Below, one piece after another: positions 55,393-64,000 of a DNA stretch of 64,000 nt. Position 1 is the stretch's first letter; each line of letters opens with the position of its first letter. Under the pieces are notes generated by a model. That model worked only from the letters and a program-made list of their open reading frames with translations, had not been told where the DNA came from and made no database searches. The position numbers were made by a program, and so were the translations under genes. The DNA is from Closterium sp. Naga37s-1 (taxonomy: Eukaryota > Streptophyta > Zygnematophyceae > Desmidiales > Closteriaceae). Location: NCBI GenBank assembly GCA_947471745.1, contig CANJKZ010000927.1:442501-506500 (forward strand). Reading direction: 5' to 3'.

Positions 55393-55536
55393 GCACATGG
55401 GGGTGTGTCAAACTTATATGCTATAGTCGGTTTAGGCTGTAGTGGGGTAGTTCATATGGGGTACAGCACTTAAGGGTTTCCTACTTGTACTCCTCATGCT
55501 GCTCAATGTCATCATTCCTCGTTCTATATTTTCACG
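55393..55536 (+). repeat. copia D polypurine tract and 3' LTR
   Basis: GCACATGGGGGTG (55393-55405), then the LTR from 55406. Confidence 0.93.
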
Positions 55537-56094
55537 TGTAACCCACATGGGACTCGATAACATTGTTCATAAAACAATACAGGGTGCGGTCACTGCAAAG
55601 GGTGATTTCACGCGACTGATAAAACGTTTCATGGAATCAGTCACAATCAACTGGCAAAAATGTCGCAAACGGTTACAGATAAAACTCCCGCCCAAAAGAA
55701 AAGATAATACCCAAAACGAAGCTGGATGCATTTTCAGATGAATCAATTCTAAACATAATTCGCCAGGTGTTTAGGGTTGATCCGTTCCCGAACCGCATCC
55801 AATCTCGACTGGGTTTTAGTTTTTTTTTTAAGTTGGCTGATTGGTTGGGCGCGAGCGGGAATTCTGTTGAGTTCCAAGATTTTTTGGCGGGAGTTATATG
55901 TGTGACCATTCGCGTGATTCTTTACCTGTTGTTAGTGACTGAATCCGTGACCCCACTTACCAAACCCGTCAGGAAACCCGATACAGTTACCGCACGCGTT
56001 TTAACCATTCACGTTATCGAGTCTCATTCTGGTTACTTATGGCATATTTTCCCTTTAGACAGTTCCGAAAGTTGCGTCAGCTGGTTCAGCCTAC
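55537..56094. other. unassigned AT-richer interval
   Basis: 558 bp with only short non-conserved ORFs. It has a T10 tract near 55820 and no match to other parts of the window that I can see. Confidence 0.5.
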
Positions 56095-56439
56095 TGTAAG
56101 GAAATTTCCTTTTCCTTACTTCGCGCCCCTGCTCAACGCGTACACCACTGTAGCACCACAGTCAACACCGTTACCACTCGCAACCCTTGCATCGACAATC
56201 CTCCCGCCACCTTCGCACGTCGCACCCCGACCTCGCGGCTCGGCGGGTAACCCGCGCTCCGGGCCTCCGCCTTGACATTTTCCCAAACCTCGGTTCCAAG
56301 CCCGTCGCGCGTCACCCACAGTTCATTACCGTTACCACTGTAGTTTCGATATATAGTCTTCGCTCATTGTACTCTTGCTTCAATAGTGCAATTCTCGTTC
56401 GATCACTCAATTGCACTCGTAACACTTGGTTATCAGAGC
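56095..56439 (+). repeat. X3 5' LTR and primer-binding site
   Basis: TGTAAGGAAATTTCC..CTCGTAACA, then the PBS with one added T. Confidence 0.88.
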
Positions 56440-56608
56440 CTACGATCTCTTCTCGGACCACACCCACACCTTCGTTTTCCCCACTATCTCAATTTTTAGG
56501 GGGGGGTAGACGTCTCTCAGTGACACAGCACCGCCGCTCGTAGTGCTCTCTCGTAAGCACGCACGGCCATGACAGAGGCTCTCGCTGAGTTTGCCCGACA
56601 CCCCCGCC

Positions 56609-57787
56609 ATGGCCGAATTCACTCTCGCGACACTGACGTAGGAGCAACTCGACCGTCTCGTGCGCCAAGTTGAAGAGTCGGCGCTCGAAATTGCGACGCT
56701 CACGGCGGAACGTGACTCCGCGCGTCAGCAATCCACGGTGAATACTCTGGCGCCACCACACGCACTTGCAAATGCACCTACACAATCGAAGGAGCCGATC
56801 ATCATTTCATCAGGCACACCGACACAGAATGACAGCGTGGGACAACGCTTAGGCGCAGCCAGTGATGGCGCCGCCCACTCGATGCCTGGCATGGAAAGGA
56901 ACAGGACCGCGCCAAGCCCACGGGAGCCTCGCAAAGCCCATCGGCACGTGGAATTTGCGGCGACAAGCGGCGACCACGCCATCATGGCACCAATGCCACT
57001 CAAGCCGCAGCGCCCGCCCTGTTTCGACCCGAGCCAGCGTGGAGGTCCGACGGTTCAGTCGTGGGTCTTCACGATGAACGTATTCTTCGATGCAAATTAT
57101 GTCGAGTGGGACGCAGCGAAGATTAGATACGCCGTCTCGATGCTGAGAGGCCCCGCCATGGACTGGTGGCGAGTCATCGTGACGTCGCCACGCGCCTACG
57201 AGCCACCGTCGTAAGAGGAAGGGCCCACGGGTCCAGCCGTCACCTGGAGCTCATTATGCGAAACCGCCCAGTACAGCACGTGGGATGCGTGGTGCGCAGG
57301 GCTTCGGGCGCGCTTCGAGCCAATCGCGGATTCTATTTCGGCGCGTCAGAAACTGCGTACTTGGCGGCAGCTCGGGTCGGTCCAAGACTACACGAGCGGT
57401 TTTCTCGCATTATGCGAGCAAGTTGGCTACATGCACGAAGCGGAGCGGGTGGACCGTTACATCGGAGGGCTGAAGCTGGACATCTCGCACGAAATCATGC
57501 TACGCGGACTCTCGAATTTCAACGAGATTCTCGCGCTCGCCGAGAAAATCGACATTTTGCGCCGTCCGAGACCGGTGTCTTACTATGGACATCGCCCTCG
57601 GGGGCCGATCAAGCATGCCACCGTACATGCCGTTGCGACAAATGCAGCTGCCGCGCCGTTTAAGGGGCACTGCTTTGCTTGCAACAGGCCGGGCCATCGC
57701 AAGAGTGAGTGCCCAGAGGAGCTGAGGTGTCGCGGAGCAGAGCAGAGGAGGGAGTCTCCAAGGCAGGGAAACGCCAGCAGTCAGTAG
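56609..57787 (+). pseudogene. gypsy X3 gag
   Basis: One frame from ATG 56609 with TAG at 56639 (LT-stop-EQLDRL) and TAA at 57212. Short coiled-coil N-terminus (LVRQVEESALEIATLTAERD), KPQRPPCFDPSQRGGP, MLRGPAMDWWRVIV, MHEAERVDRYIGGLKLDI and a CFACNRPGHRKSEC zinc knuckle near the end. No frameshift is needed. Confidence 0.87.
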
Positions 57788-58179
57788 GAATTGGGCCAAC
57801 TACTAACGATACTGCCTGCTCGCCCAACCCCACCGACCCTCACCGAGTCACAGTACCGATTCATGCTATCGATCGGAATTGGACGAATAAGGAGGGTACA
57901 GCGACGGATTGCCCAGTACTGATCCACGGGAAAATACAGGGAGCAGCAGTGAAGATTTTTATCGACGGAGGAGCAAGTCACGGTTTAGTTAATACCGCAA
58001 CCGCACGGAAACTGCAACTGACACTTAGCCGGTATTTACCAGAGATAGACGCACGCTTAGTTGACGGCACGCCATTGACCATACGGGAAAAGGTGGAGAG
58101 AGCCAAAGTCCGCTGCGGGGGAAATTTCGGGTTTACACAAGAAATGCACGCGACGACACTGGATGGCCACAACATTTAA
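57788..58179 (+). pseudogene. gypsy X3 protease
   Basis: PVLIHGKIQGAAVKIFIDGGASHGLVN. The active-site triplet is D-G-G instead of D-S/T-G. It ends at TAA 58177 and overlaps the RT frame, which begins in another phase at 58163. Confidence 0.8.
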
Positions 58180-59425
58180 CTGGGACGTGATTGACTGGAC
58201 GACGGGCAGCTGCACTGTGCGAAGTAGCGGTAACTGGGTCGAACTACCTCGCTGGCAATCACCTGAGTCTTCAACGGTACACGTCAACGCCGTCACCATG
58301 AAACGGGCTGTCGCCGCTGGCGCTGACATGTACGCAGTAGACATTGTAGTGGTAGAAGAAGAAGAGCAGCCGAGTGATTTCAAGAAACTGCTGGCAGCGG
58401 TACCGCCCGAACTACAGGAACTGTTGAAACAATACTCAGGGATATATTCTCACGATTTACCGAAGGGACTGCCACCTCAGCGAGCACATGACCACCGAAT
58501 AGAATTAGAACCGGGAGCACATCCAACCGTACAGCGCCAGTTCAGACTGACACAACCCGAGCTCAACGAAATGAGGAAGCAGTTAGATTACCTGTTAGAG
58601 AAGAAATTTATCCGACCGAGTTCGTCACCGTTCGCCGCACCGATACTGTTCACGCCGGAAAAAGACGGAGGTTTTCGCATGTGCATCAATTACAGAGTGC
58701 TCAACAGGGTAACAGTCAAGTCGCGGTATCCCATTCCCCGCGCCGACGAACTGATAGACCAACTGCGAACAGCACGTGTTTTTTCGAAAATAGATTTACG
58801 GGGGGGTTACCATCAGATTAGAGTCGAACCATCGAACTGCGCCAAAACAGCTTTTCGGGCTAGATACGGGTCATTCGAGTACACCGTGATGCCCTTCGGG
58901 CAGACCAACGCACCGGCAAATTTTCAGATGACCATGAACGAAGCGTTTAGGCCGCTTTTAGATAAATGCGTGATAGTTTACCTCGACGACATCCTCGTCT
59001 ACAGTTGTGACAAGCAGCAGCACTTAGCAGATCTGGAAGCAGTATTTAAAATTTTAGACGAGTATTGGCTACTGACCAAGGGTTCCAAGTGCGAGTTTTT
59101 TCAGGACAGGCTAGAGTTTTTGGGGCACGTTATTTCGGAGGCTGTGGTCAAAATTGACCTGAAGAAGTTGGACACGGTAAAAGCCTGGCACCCCCCGACG
59201 AATATCACGGAACTGCAGAGTTTTTTGGGGTTCGTCAATTACATGCGTCGGTTCGGCCCCGACATGGCACGGATAACTGCACCGCTGGCAGGTTTGCTAT
59301 GGAAGGGGGTCGCTTTTACGTGGGGGGGCTGCCTTCTCTGCCCAGAAAAATATCATTTGTTCATCACCCGTCCTGCGCATCGCCGACCCACACCGCCCAT
59401 TCGAAGTAGTTACAGACGCAAGTGA
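58163..59425 (+). CDS. gypsy X3 reverse transcriptase
   Basis: 420 codons (the first 20 or so are the protease tail after a frameshift). Complete Ty3-type RT: LPPQRAHDHRIELEPGA, FIRPSSSPFAAPILFTPEKD, MCINYRVLNRVTV, FSKIDLRGGYHQIRV (first Asp), PFGQTNAPANFQMTMN, catalytic VIVYLDDILVYS, KGSKCEFFQDRLEFLGH and LQSFLGFVNYMRRF. A frameshift near 59330 ends it before RNase H. Confidence 0.9.
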   Translation: MATTFNWDVIDWTTGSCTVRSSGNWVELPRWQSPESSTVHVNAVTMKRAVAAGADMYAVDIVVVEEEEQPSDFKKLLAAVPPELQELLKQYSGIYSHDLPKGLPPQRAHDHRIELEPGAHPTVQRQFRLTQPELNEMRKQLDYLLEKKFIRPSSSPFAAPILFTPEKDGGFRMCINYRVLNRVTVKSRYPIPRADELIDQLRTARVFSKIDLRGGYHQIRVEPSNCAKTAFRARYGSFEYTVMPFGQTNAPANFQMTMNEAFRPLLDKCVIVYLDDILVYSCDKQQHLADLEAVFKILDEYWLLTKGSKCEFFQDRLEFLGHVISEAVVKIDLKKLDTVKAWHPPTNITELQSFLGFVNYMRRFGPDMARITAPLAGLLWKGVAFTWGGCLLCPEKYHLFITRPAHRRPTPPIRSSYRRK

Positions 59426-59810
59426 CATCGCCATCGGAGCCGTATTGCTACAGAACTTCGGCAACGGCCTACAGCCCATCGCATACAAGTCACGAAAACT
59501 GCATCCGCCCGAGAAAAATTACCCGATACACGACCGCGAAATGCTCACGATCGTGCATGGATTCAAAGTGTGGCGCTGTTACTTGACCGGCGCCGACGTG
59601 ACAGTACGGAAAGATCATAAATCATTACAGTACCTCCGCGCACAGCACACCTCAACCCACGACAAATTCGCTGGCTCGATTTCCTCGAGTCAAACTTCCA
59701 CTACACAGTCACCTACAAAAAAGGGGCATCGAACATCGCCGACGCACTGACCCGCCCCACTACCCAGATCCACGCAATACTACTCACCCAGACCAGCCCA
59801 CTACTGACAG
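59395..59810 (+). pseudogene. gypsy X3 RNase H
   Basis: VVTDASDIAIGAVLLQN, PIAYKSRKLHPPEKNYPIHDREML, VWRCYLTGADVTV and KDHKSLQYLR; then after a frameshift near 59680, FHYTVTYKKGASNIADALTRP. Cut by E2 at 59811. Confidence 0.85.
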
Positions 59811-61860
59811 TGTGAGAGTACGACGGATTATGCTGGCTTTGCTAGCTTGCCTGGACTTTATTATGTTATTACTATCTTAGATTTATTTTATCTTGCATGC
59901 TTTTGCTTGATTTCCCAGGTTCGTTGCCTTTACTATAGTTATTATAGTTGTAGGCACCGAACTAGGTTGAGTGCACCGAATTCTAGGCTTTTCGGTTGCC
60001 ACCGAATTGCCTCCTACCGAATTCGGGAAGGATCCGTTCGGGACGGTTCGCGACCCGCAGAACCTTCTAGTAACACCCAGGTTACTGCCTTTGTGTCGAG
60101 CCTATATACAGCCTCGCCTTGTACCCAGGTAAATCATTCAATAGAATCATCTTTCCTGAACCAGATCCTCACACTTGGTATTCAGAGCGGGTTTACACGC
60201 GAGGTCTTCAACCACTTAGTTCCGGCCTTTAAAAACCGCGGGGCGACGACGAAAGCGCCAATACGGATAGTTAAACCAGTCCCGCGCAATTTTTCTAAGT
60301 CCCCTTCGATTCGGTTTTCGAACATCACTCAGATTTACTGGTGAAAGGGTTGGAGTTTCGACCGTTCGATCGGGTTTCATCTCAACGGCCCAGAGAATTT
60401 CACCCAAAAACGTTAGAATTTGGAGCGTCGGATCGAGTTTCTTCTCAACGGCCAAGATCAAACGCGAATTTCGTTGTAGGAAGATTTACGCGACTTACAG
60501 AATTCGCGCTCGTCGATTCTACAGTCAACTTGACTCGCAGTAAGTTGACCAGCACCTAGAATTCGATTATTTTCGTCGCGCATCTTCCTGTAAATCGCCA
60601 AATGGAGGGAAAAGGAGATATTTCAGTATAGAAAATCGCAGAGTTACGTGCTGAGCATAAGCAGATACATGCGGCGCTCCCACGACTCCAAAAACTCCTT
60701 GCGAACCAGTCGGCAACCGCCACAGCAGCAGCGAATGCAGCAGCGACAACAGTAGCAGCAGCAGCAGCAGCGGCGGCGGCGACACCGACAATTCTACCTG
60801 CGACAACGGCAGCAGCTATAGTTAACCTCGAAGCAGTGAAGCCGAGGCTACCGGAGGCGTTAGATCCTACCGTTAAAGGGAACGACGTTCGTCGATTTGT
60901 AGCTGAACTCGAAATTTACTTCGAAGCCGTTGGATGCACGACCCTCAACCAAGACGCAATGCGCATACGGCTCTCAGCAACACTGTTACAAGGCCCAGCT
61001 CTAGAGTGGATCAACAACAGAATAGTCCAAGGCGAGGGGACGTGGGCGCAGTTTCGGGCAGCTCTGATCAAACAGTTCGACACGTTGGACAGTAGCTACT
61101 ACGGAACACGACGCAGCAAGCCAACTAGTGGCATGGGGCAATTGGCACCACCCACGACTTCCGACCCGATGGAGAACGACAAGGGCGATGTGGAGCAGCG
61201 GCTAGCAAAAAAATAGACGTGCAAATTTTGCGGCGCTACAGGACATCGTATTTTGGCGTGTTGGAAAATGAAGAGAAGGCGTGCGGAGCTGAAAGATATG
61301 AACAGTGCGGCACCCCCGAAGTAGAAAACGGACAACATGGCAACTTCGGAGAGGGCGAAAAAAGGAGAATATGGTGGCGCAAATTTAAAACGTCACGACC
61401 AGCCGGCACCAGGGGAAATCGCCGAGACTAAAGAAGGATCCACGAAACAAGACCCTGCACCGACCGGGAAACTCCAGCCGTACACCCCGACAAGTACGAA
61501 TATTCTCGTGGGTTTCAAGCCTTTATTAAGGGAGAGTCAGAAATTAAACCGGTACCAGGTAATATGGGGACCCTAATCCGGAGCGCTAATAAGGGTCGAG
61601 CGTTCCGATGAGTTAATATTCTCTCCCAACAGCACTGTTTAAAGGCTCCCTGTTCCCCACAGATGAAGCCTACACAGTTGCAAAGGTTTAGGGGAAGGTT
61701 CCAGGCCCAAGAGAAGCTGAATCGGCCTCGGATAAATCCTTCGAACATTTCTCAGTTGAGAACTGATATTGAAGCTGCATATTCGAGTGCAGGACCTAGG
61801 GATGACACATTCGACGTACCATACGATCCCATAAGCGATACCATCTGCGGAGATAACTAG
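59811..61860 (+). mobile_element. gypsy chromovirus E2, truncated after gag/protease start
   Basis: 5' LTR 59811-60173 (363 bp), PBS (60176-60188), gag and the linker up to ISDTICGD, then sequence jumps to the H2 LTR. Very similar to E1 over this range. Confidence 0.9.
60602..61856 (+). pseudogene. E2 gag and start of pol
   Basis: ATG 60602, TAG at 60629 (E1 has CAC), TAG at 61214 just before the CKFCGATGHRILAC zinc knuckle, and another at 61321. Capsid as in E1. Gag is fused to the protease linker without a stop (EIKPVPGN), then a later stop near 61610. No protease active site is reached. Confidence 0.87.
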
Positions 61861-62596
61861 TGCAACGGGAGCTAGACTACGAGCTAGGCACGGGGCAAGA
61901 GTGATCGTAGCGTTCGTTCGTTCCTTAGTCGTTTCTAAGTGCTAACACTGCTTGCTAGTTCACGGGAAAATTGGCAAGAGTTTCACTAGGAAAACCTGAC
62001 AACAAAAGTTCAGAATGATTGCATCAACATTGGCAACACAGACCTAGCAAGGCTGCTGGTCGACTGCCAGCGCAGCACGGTCGACCGCGTGCCAGCAGAG
62101 CAGAGTCGCGGCTTGCCAACGTTGCAAGTCCGCGGTGTGCCAACGCTGCAGTAAGTCAGCTGCACAGCGTTGCACCCGCCTGACAATGGTGCACCAGCTT
62201 CGCAGGTGCGTGCAGCTGGTTGGCGCCCAACTCCCCGTCACATGCCCAGCGCAGACACTCACTCCACCCGTGACGGCGACCACCAGCCACGTCGACCTGG
62301 GGATACCACCCCCGAGGTCGTACTCGCAGAGAACTCCCCCGGCGACATTCGCGCGCGTCGCCCGGGTATCCTGGTCGACCGGGTATTTCGCTGTCCTCCC
62401 GCGGTTTCGCGGCTCCCACGGTCCTTCCGTGGTTTCGCGGCTCCCACGGTCCTCCCGTGGTTTCGCGGCTCCCACGGTCCTCCCGCGGTTCCGCGGCTCC
62501 CACGGTCCTCCCGCGGTTTCGCGGCTCCCACGGTCCTCCCATGGTTTCGCGGCTCCGCCCAAGCGAGGACGGGGCCAAACACAACTCCCGTTGACA
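61861..62596 (-). repeat. copia H2 3' LTR
   Basis: 736 bp. Shares the GGCCCCG-CCTCGCTTGGGC block with copia H but is otherwise diverged; it includes a 28-bp tandem array. Confidence 0.85.
62403..62562. repeat. 28-bp tandem repeat in the H2 LTR
   Basis: Six copies of a unit with GGTTTCGCGGCTCCCACGG, starting at 62403, 62431, 62459, 62487, 62515 and 62543. The copia H LTR lacks it. Confidence 0.92.
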
Positions 62597-62734
62597 CTCC
62601 CCTGCCGCGTTCACGCTTGGGCCCCCACCCGGCCCACACGGCAGTACTGCTTGGAGAATAGCCCGTCGGCGTGCACACAACGCACAGCACGCCGGTCACC
62701 GCACCAGCCATGCAAAAGGGCATGGCACCTACTG

Positions 62735-64000
62735 CTGCACGTCGTTGTCACCGTCGCCCATATCGGCCAGGCGCACTTGGCCGATTGCAACGGAGCACCA
62801 GTTGAAGGCCGGGTAGTGCAGCGCCTTCGTCAGGAAGTCGGCCGGCTACTCAGCGGTCGGGATGTACTTCAGCGAAAACTTCCCGCACTTCACCATGTGC
62901 TGCAGCCAGGCCTGTCGCCGCTCCATGTGCTTGAGGTTGCCCGTCAACCCCATGCCCTCGCCGACCGTGATGGCTGACTTGTTGTCCACCCTGAGGACAG
63001 TCGGATTTCCAGCGTCCAGCCGCTGGAACTCCGCGAGGAGGAAGCGAAGGCGACGTCCCTCCTTGCTGGCTTCGACGGCCGCCACATGCTCCAACTCGGT
63101 TGACGACAGCGTCGCGCACTTGATGCGCTGGCTCGACCAGGAGACCGCGGCCCCTCCGTAGACGAACACGTAGCCGCCCGTGCTCATCCGGTTCTGCTTG
63201 TCGCCCGCGTCGTCGGCGTCCACGAAGTCGACCAACTCCAGTGACTCCGGACCACCGCCGAAATCCAGGGCGGTGTCTCGCGTGTTGGCGAGGTAGGCGA
63301 GGCGGCGGTCGACCTCGCGCCAGTGCTGATCGCTCCTCACCGTGAGGCCGCTCCCCAGCTTGCTGCACGCGAATGCGATGTCCGGCCTCGTCGTCGTCGC
63401 CGCGAACTGCAGCGAGCCAACCTTCTGCCGGTACTCCTCCTCCTCGCGCTCCTGCGCCTCCTCGTCGTCGAATGTCTGCTCCACGTAGGCGGCGACGGAG
63501 ACTGGCGTCTTCGGAGTGCGCCCGGTCTGCTCCTCGTTGATGAAACGCCTGCGCAGCTTGTCGGCGTAGCCCTGCTGGTGCAGCCACAGTTTTCGCGCCG
63601 GCCTGTCGCGCACGATCTCCAGGCCGAGATACTTCTGCACCGGCCAAATCTCGCGCAGCTCGAAGGCAGCCTCCAACAGCTCCTTCAGCTCCTTCAGCAT
63701 CGCGGTGCTGCAGCTCGCGGCAAGAAGGTCGTCGACGTAGACCAGCACCCAGCAGGTCACCTTCTCGTCGCCGACCTTGAAGTACAAAGCCTCGTCGACT
63801 TGGCTCATCTTCCACCCGGCGCCAACCAACACGTCGTTGAGAGCCGTGTACCACAGCAGCGGCGACTGCTTTAGCCCATAGAGGCTCTTCAGCAGCTTGC
63901 ACACCCGGCCGGTCCCGTCGTTGAAGTAGTCTGGCTGGTACATGTACAGCACGCGGTCGAGCTTGCTCTGCAAAAAGGTGTTCTTCATGTCCAGCTGCAT
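62735..64000 (-). pseudogene. copia H2 reverse transcriptase/RNase H, partial
   Basis: The open frame runs from the right edge to TAG 62848-62846, then PADFLTKALH in the same frame (copia H has CAG here). RT palm DMKNTFLQSKLD, YGLKQSPLLWY, catalytic VYVDDLLAAS, EIVRDRPARKLWLH. RNase H has DFVDADDAGD, LSSTELEHVAAVEA and RVDNKSAITV. Glu-Leu-Glu at the second acidic motif replaces the usual Glu-Ser/Ala-Glu. Confidence 0.9.

Larger units (their letters stand above)
44202..55536 (+). mobile_element. copia retrotransposon D, split by gypsy E1
   Basis: 131-bp LTRs at 44202-44332 and 55406-55536 (about 10 differences; last base A to G on the right). Flanks CGTAA and TGTAA are a one-mismatch target duplication. 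D segments: LTR, PBS (TGGTATCAGAG, 44333-44343), GC-rich leader, Gag/protease to 46823; integrase, linker, RT and RNase H from 51278. It is the most complete member of the A/C/D group in this window. Confidence 0.93.
56095..59810 (+). mobile_element. gypsy element X3, truncated before integrase by E2
   Basis: LTR 56095-56424 (330 bp), PBS TGGTTATCAGAGC (56427-56439), gag, protease, RT, RNase H. At 59811 the E2 LTR begins; no integrase or 3' LTR of X3 is found to the right. The RT is the only gypsy RT in the window with a full palm. Confidence 0.9.
61861..64000 (-). mobile_element. copia H2, 3' part, running off the right edge
   Basis: The 3' LTR 61861-62596 has inverted ends TGCAACGGG/CCCGTTGACA. 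The polypurine tract GCGGCAGGGGAG precedes it on the minus strand, then RNase H and RT. Proteins are close to copia H. gag, protease and integrase would lie beyond the window. Confidence 0.9.

Noticed and set aside
1..64000. tRNA, rRNA or other structural RNA genes
   Set aside because: No cloverleaf with A and B boxes or rRNA core recognised; tRNA-like words are only primer-binding sites.

Overview
This is eukaryotic green-plant-lineage DNA. The only host gene I recognise is the 5' half of a nuclear gene for the chloroplast outer-envelope Omp85 protein OEP80. It lies on the minus strand and has spliceosomal introns with GT..AG borders. Nearly everything else is LTR retrotransposon sequence (Ty1/copia and Ty3/gypsy chromovirus types), and almost all primer-binding sites match the plant initiator-Met tRNA 3' end (TGGTATCAGAGC). 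High GC, CAG/polyQ-rich Gag and a proline-rich OEP80 presequence suggest a streptophyte alga or bryophyte-grade plant. The species cannot be fixed from the sequence alone.

Layout. 1-3018: OEP80 exons 1-5 (minus, running off the left edge). 3238-3557: solo gypsy LTR (type X). 3618-19575: gypsy element Y1, split by copia A (3751-10631, minus) in its LTR and by the young copia Q (12022-19313, plus) at the end of gag. 19620-20213: LINE fragment (minus). 20214-20650: 3' end of an E-type chromovirus (minus). 20860-31856: gypsy X2 (minus), whose LTR holds copia B (22640-31830). B carries the non-autonomous element F1 (22845-24386) in its 5' LTR and an 853-bp LTR-like insert in its RT. 31942-44105: gypsy LTR Y2, split by copia H (32114-44013, minus). 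H holds truncated F2 in one LTR and copia C (38599-43204) in its leader. 44202-55536: copia D, containing gypsy E1 (46824-51277). 56095-59810: gypsy X3, truncated by E2 (59811-61860), which abuts copia H2 (61861 to the right edge).

Insertions are anchored by 5-bp target-site duplications read directly: A CAAAC, Q AGTGA, B TAAGG, F1 TGCAC, H ACTTT, C GGGTC (D approximate). LTR divergence, counted by eye, orders them: Q youngest (2/352), then F1 (2/176), A (4/130), B (about 15/438), C (about 8/123), D (about 10/131).

Function. OEP80 would insert beta-barrel proteins into the outer plastid envelope. No retroelement here encodes a complete undamaged protein set: the breaks are premature stops, frameshifts, internal deletions and lost integrase catalytic residues. 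H and Q are closest to intact. I see no operon-like host system, no RNA gene and no CRISPR array. The most interesting signals are a duplicated exon fragment plus minisatellite inside OEP80 intron 3, a UGA codon shared at the same RT site by two copia elements, amber codons inside Q's polyQ linker, a non-autonomous element made almost only of GC-rich leader repeats, and a fused gypsy-chromodomain/copia-integrase reading frame.
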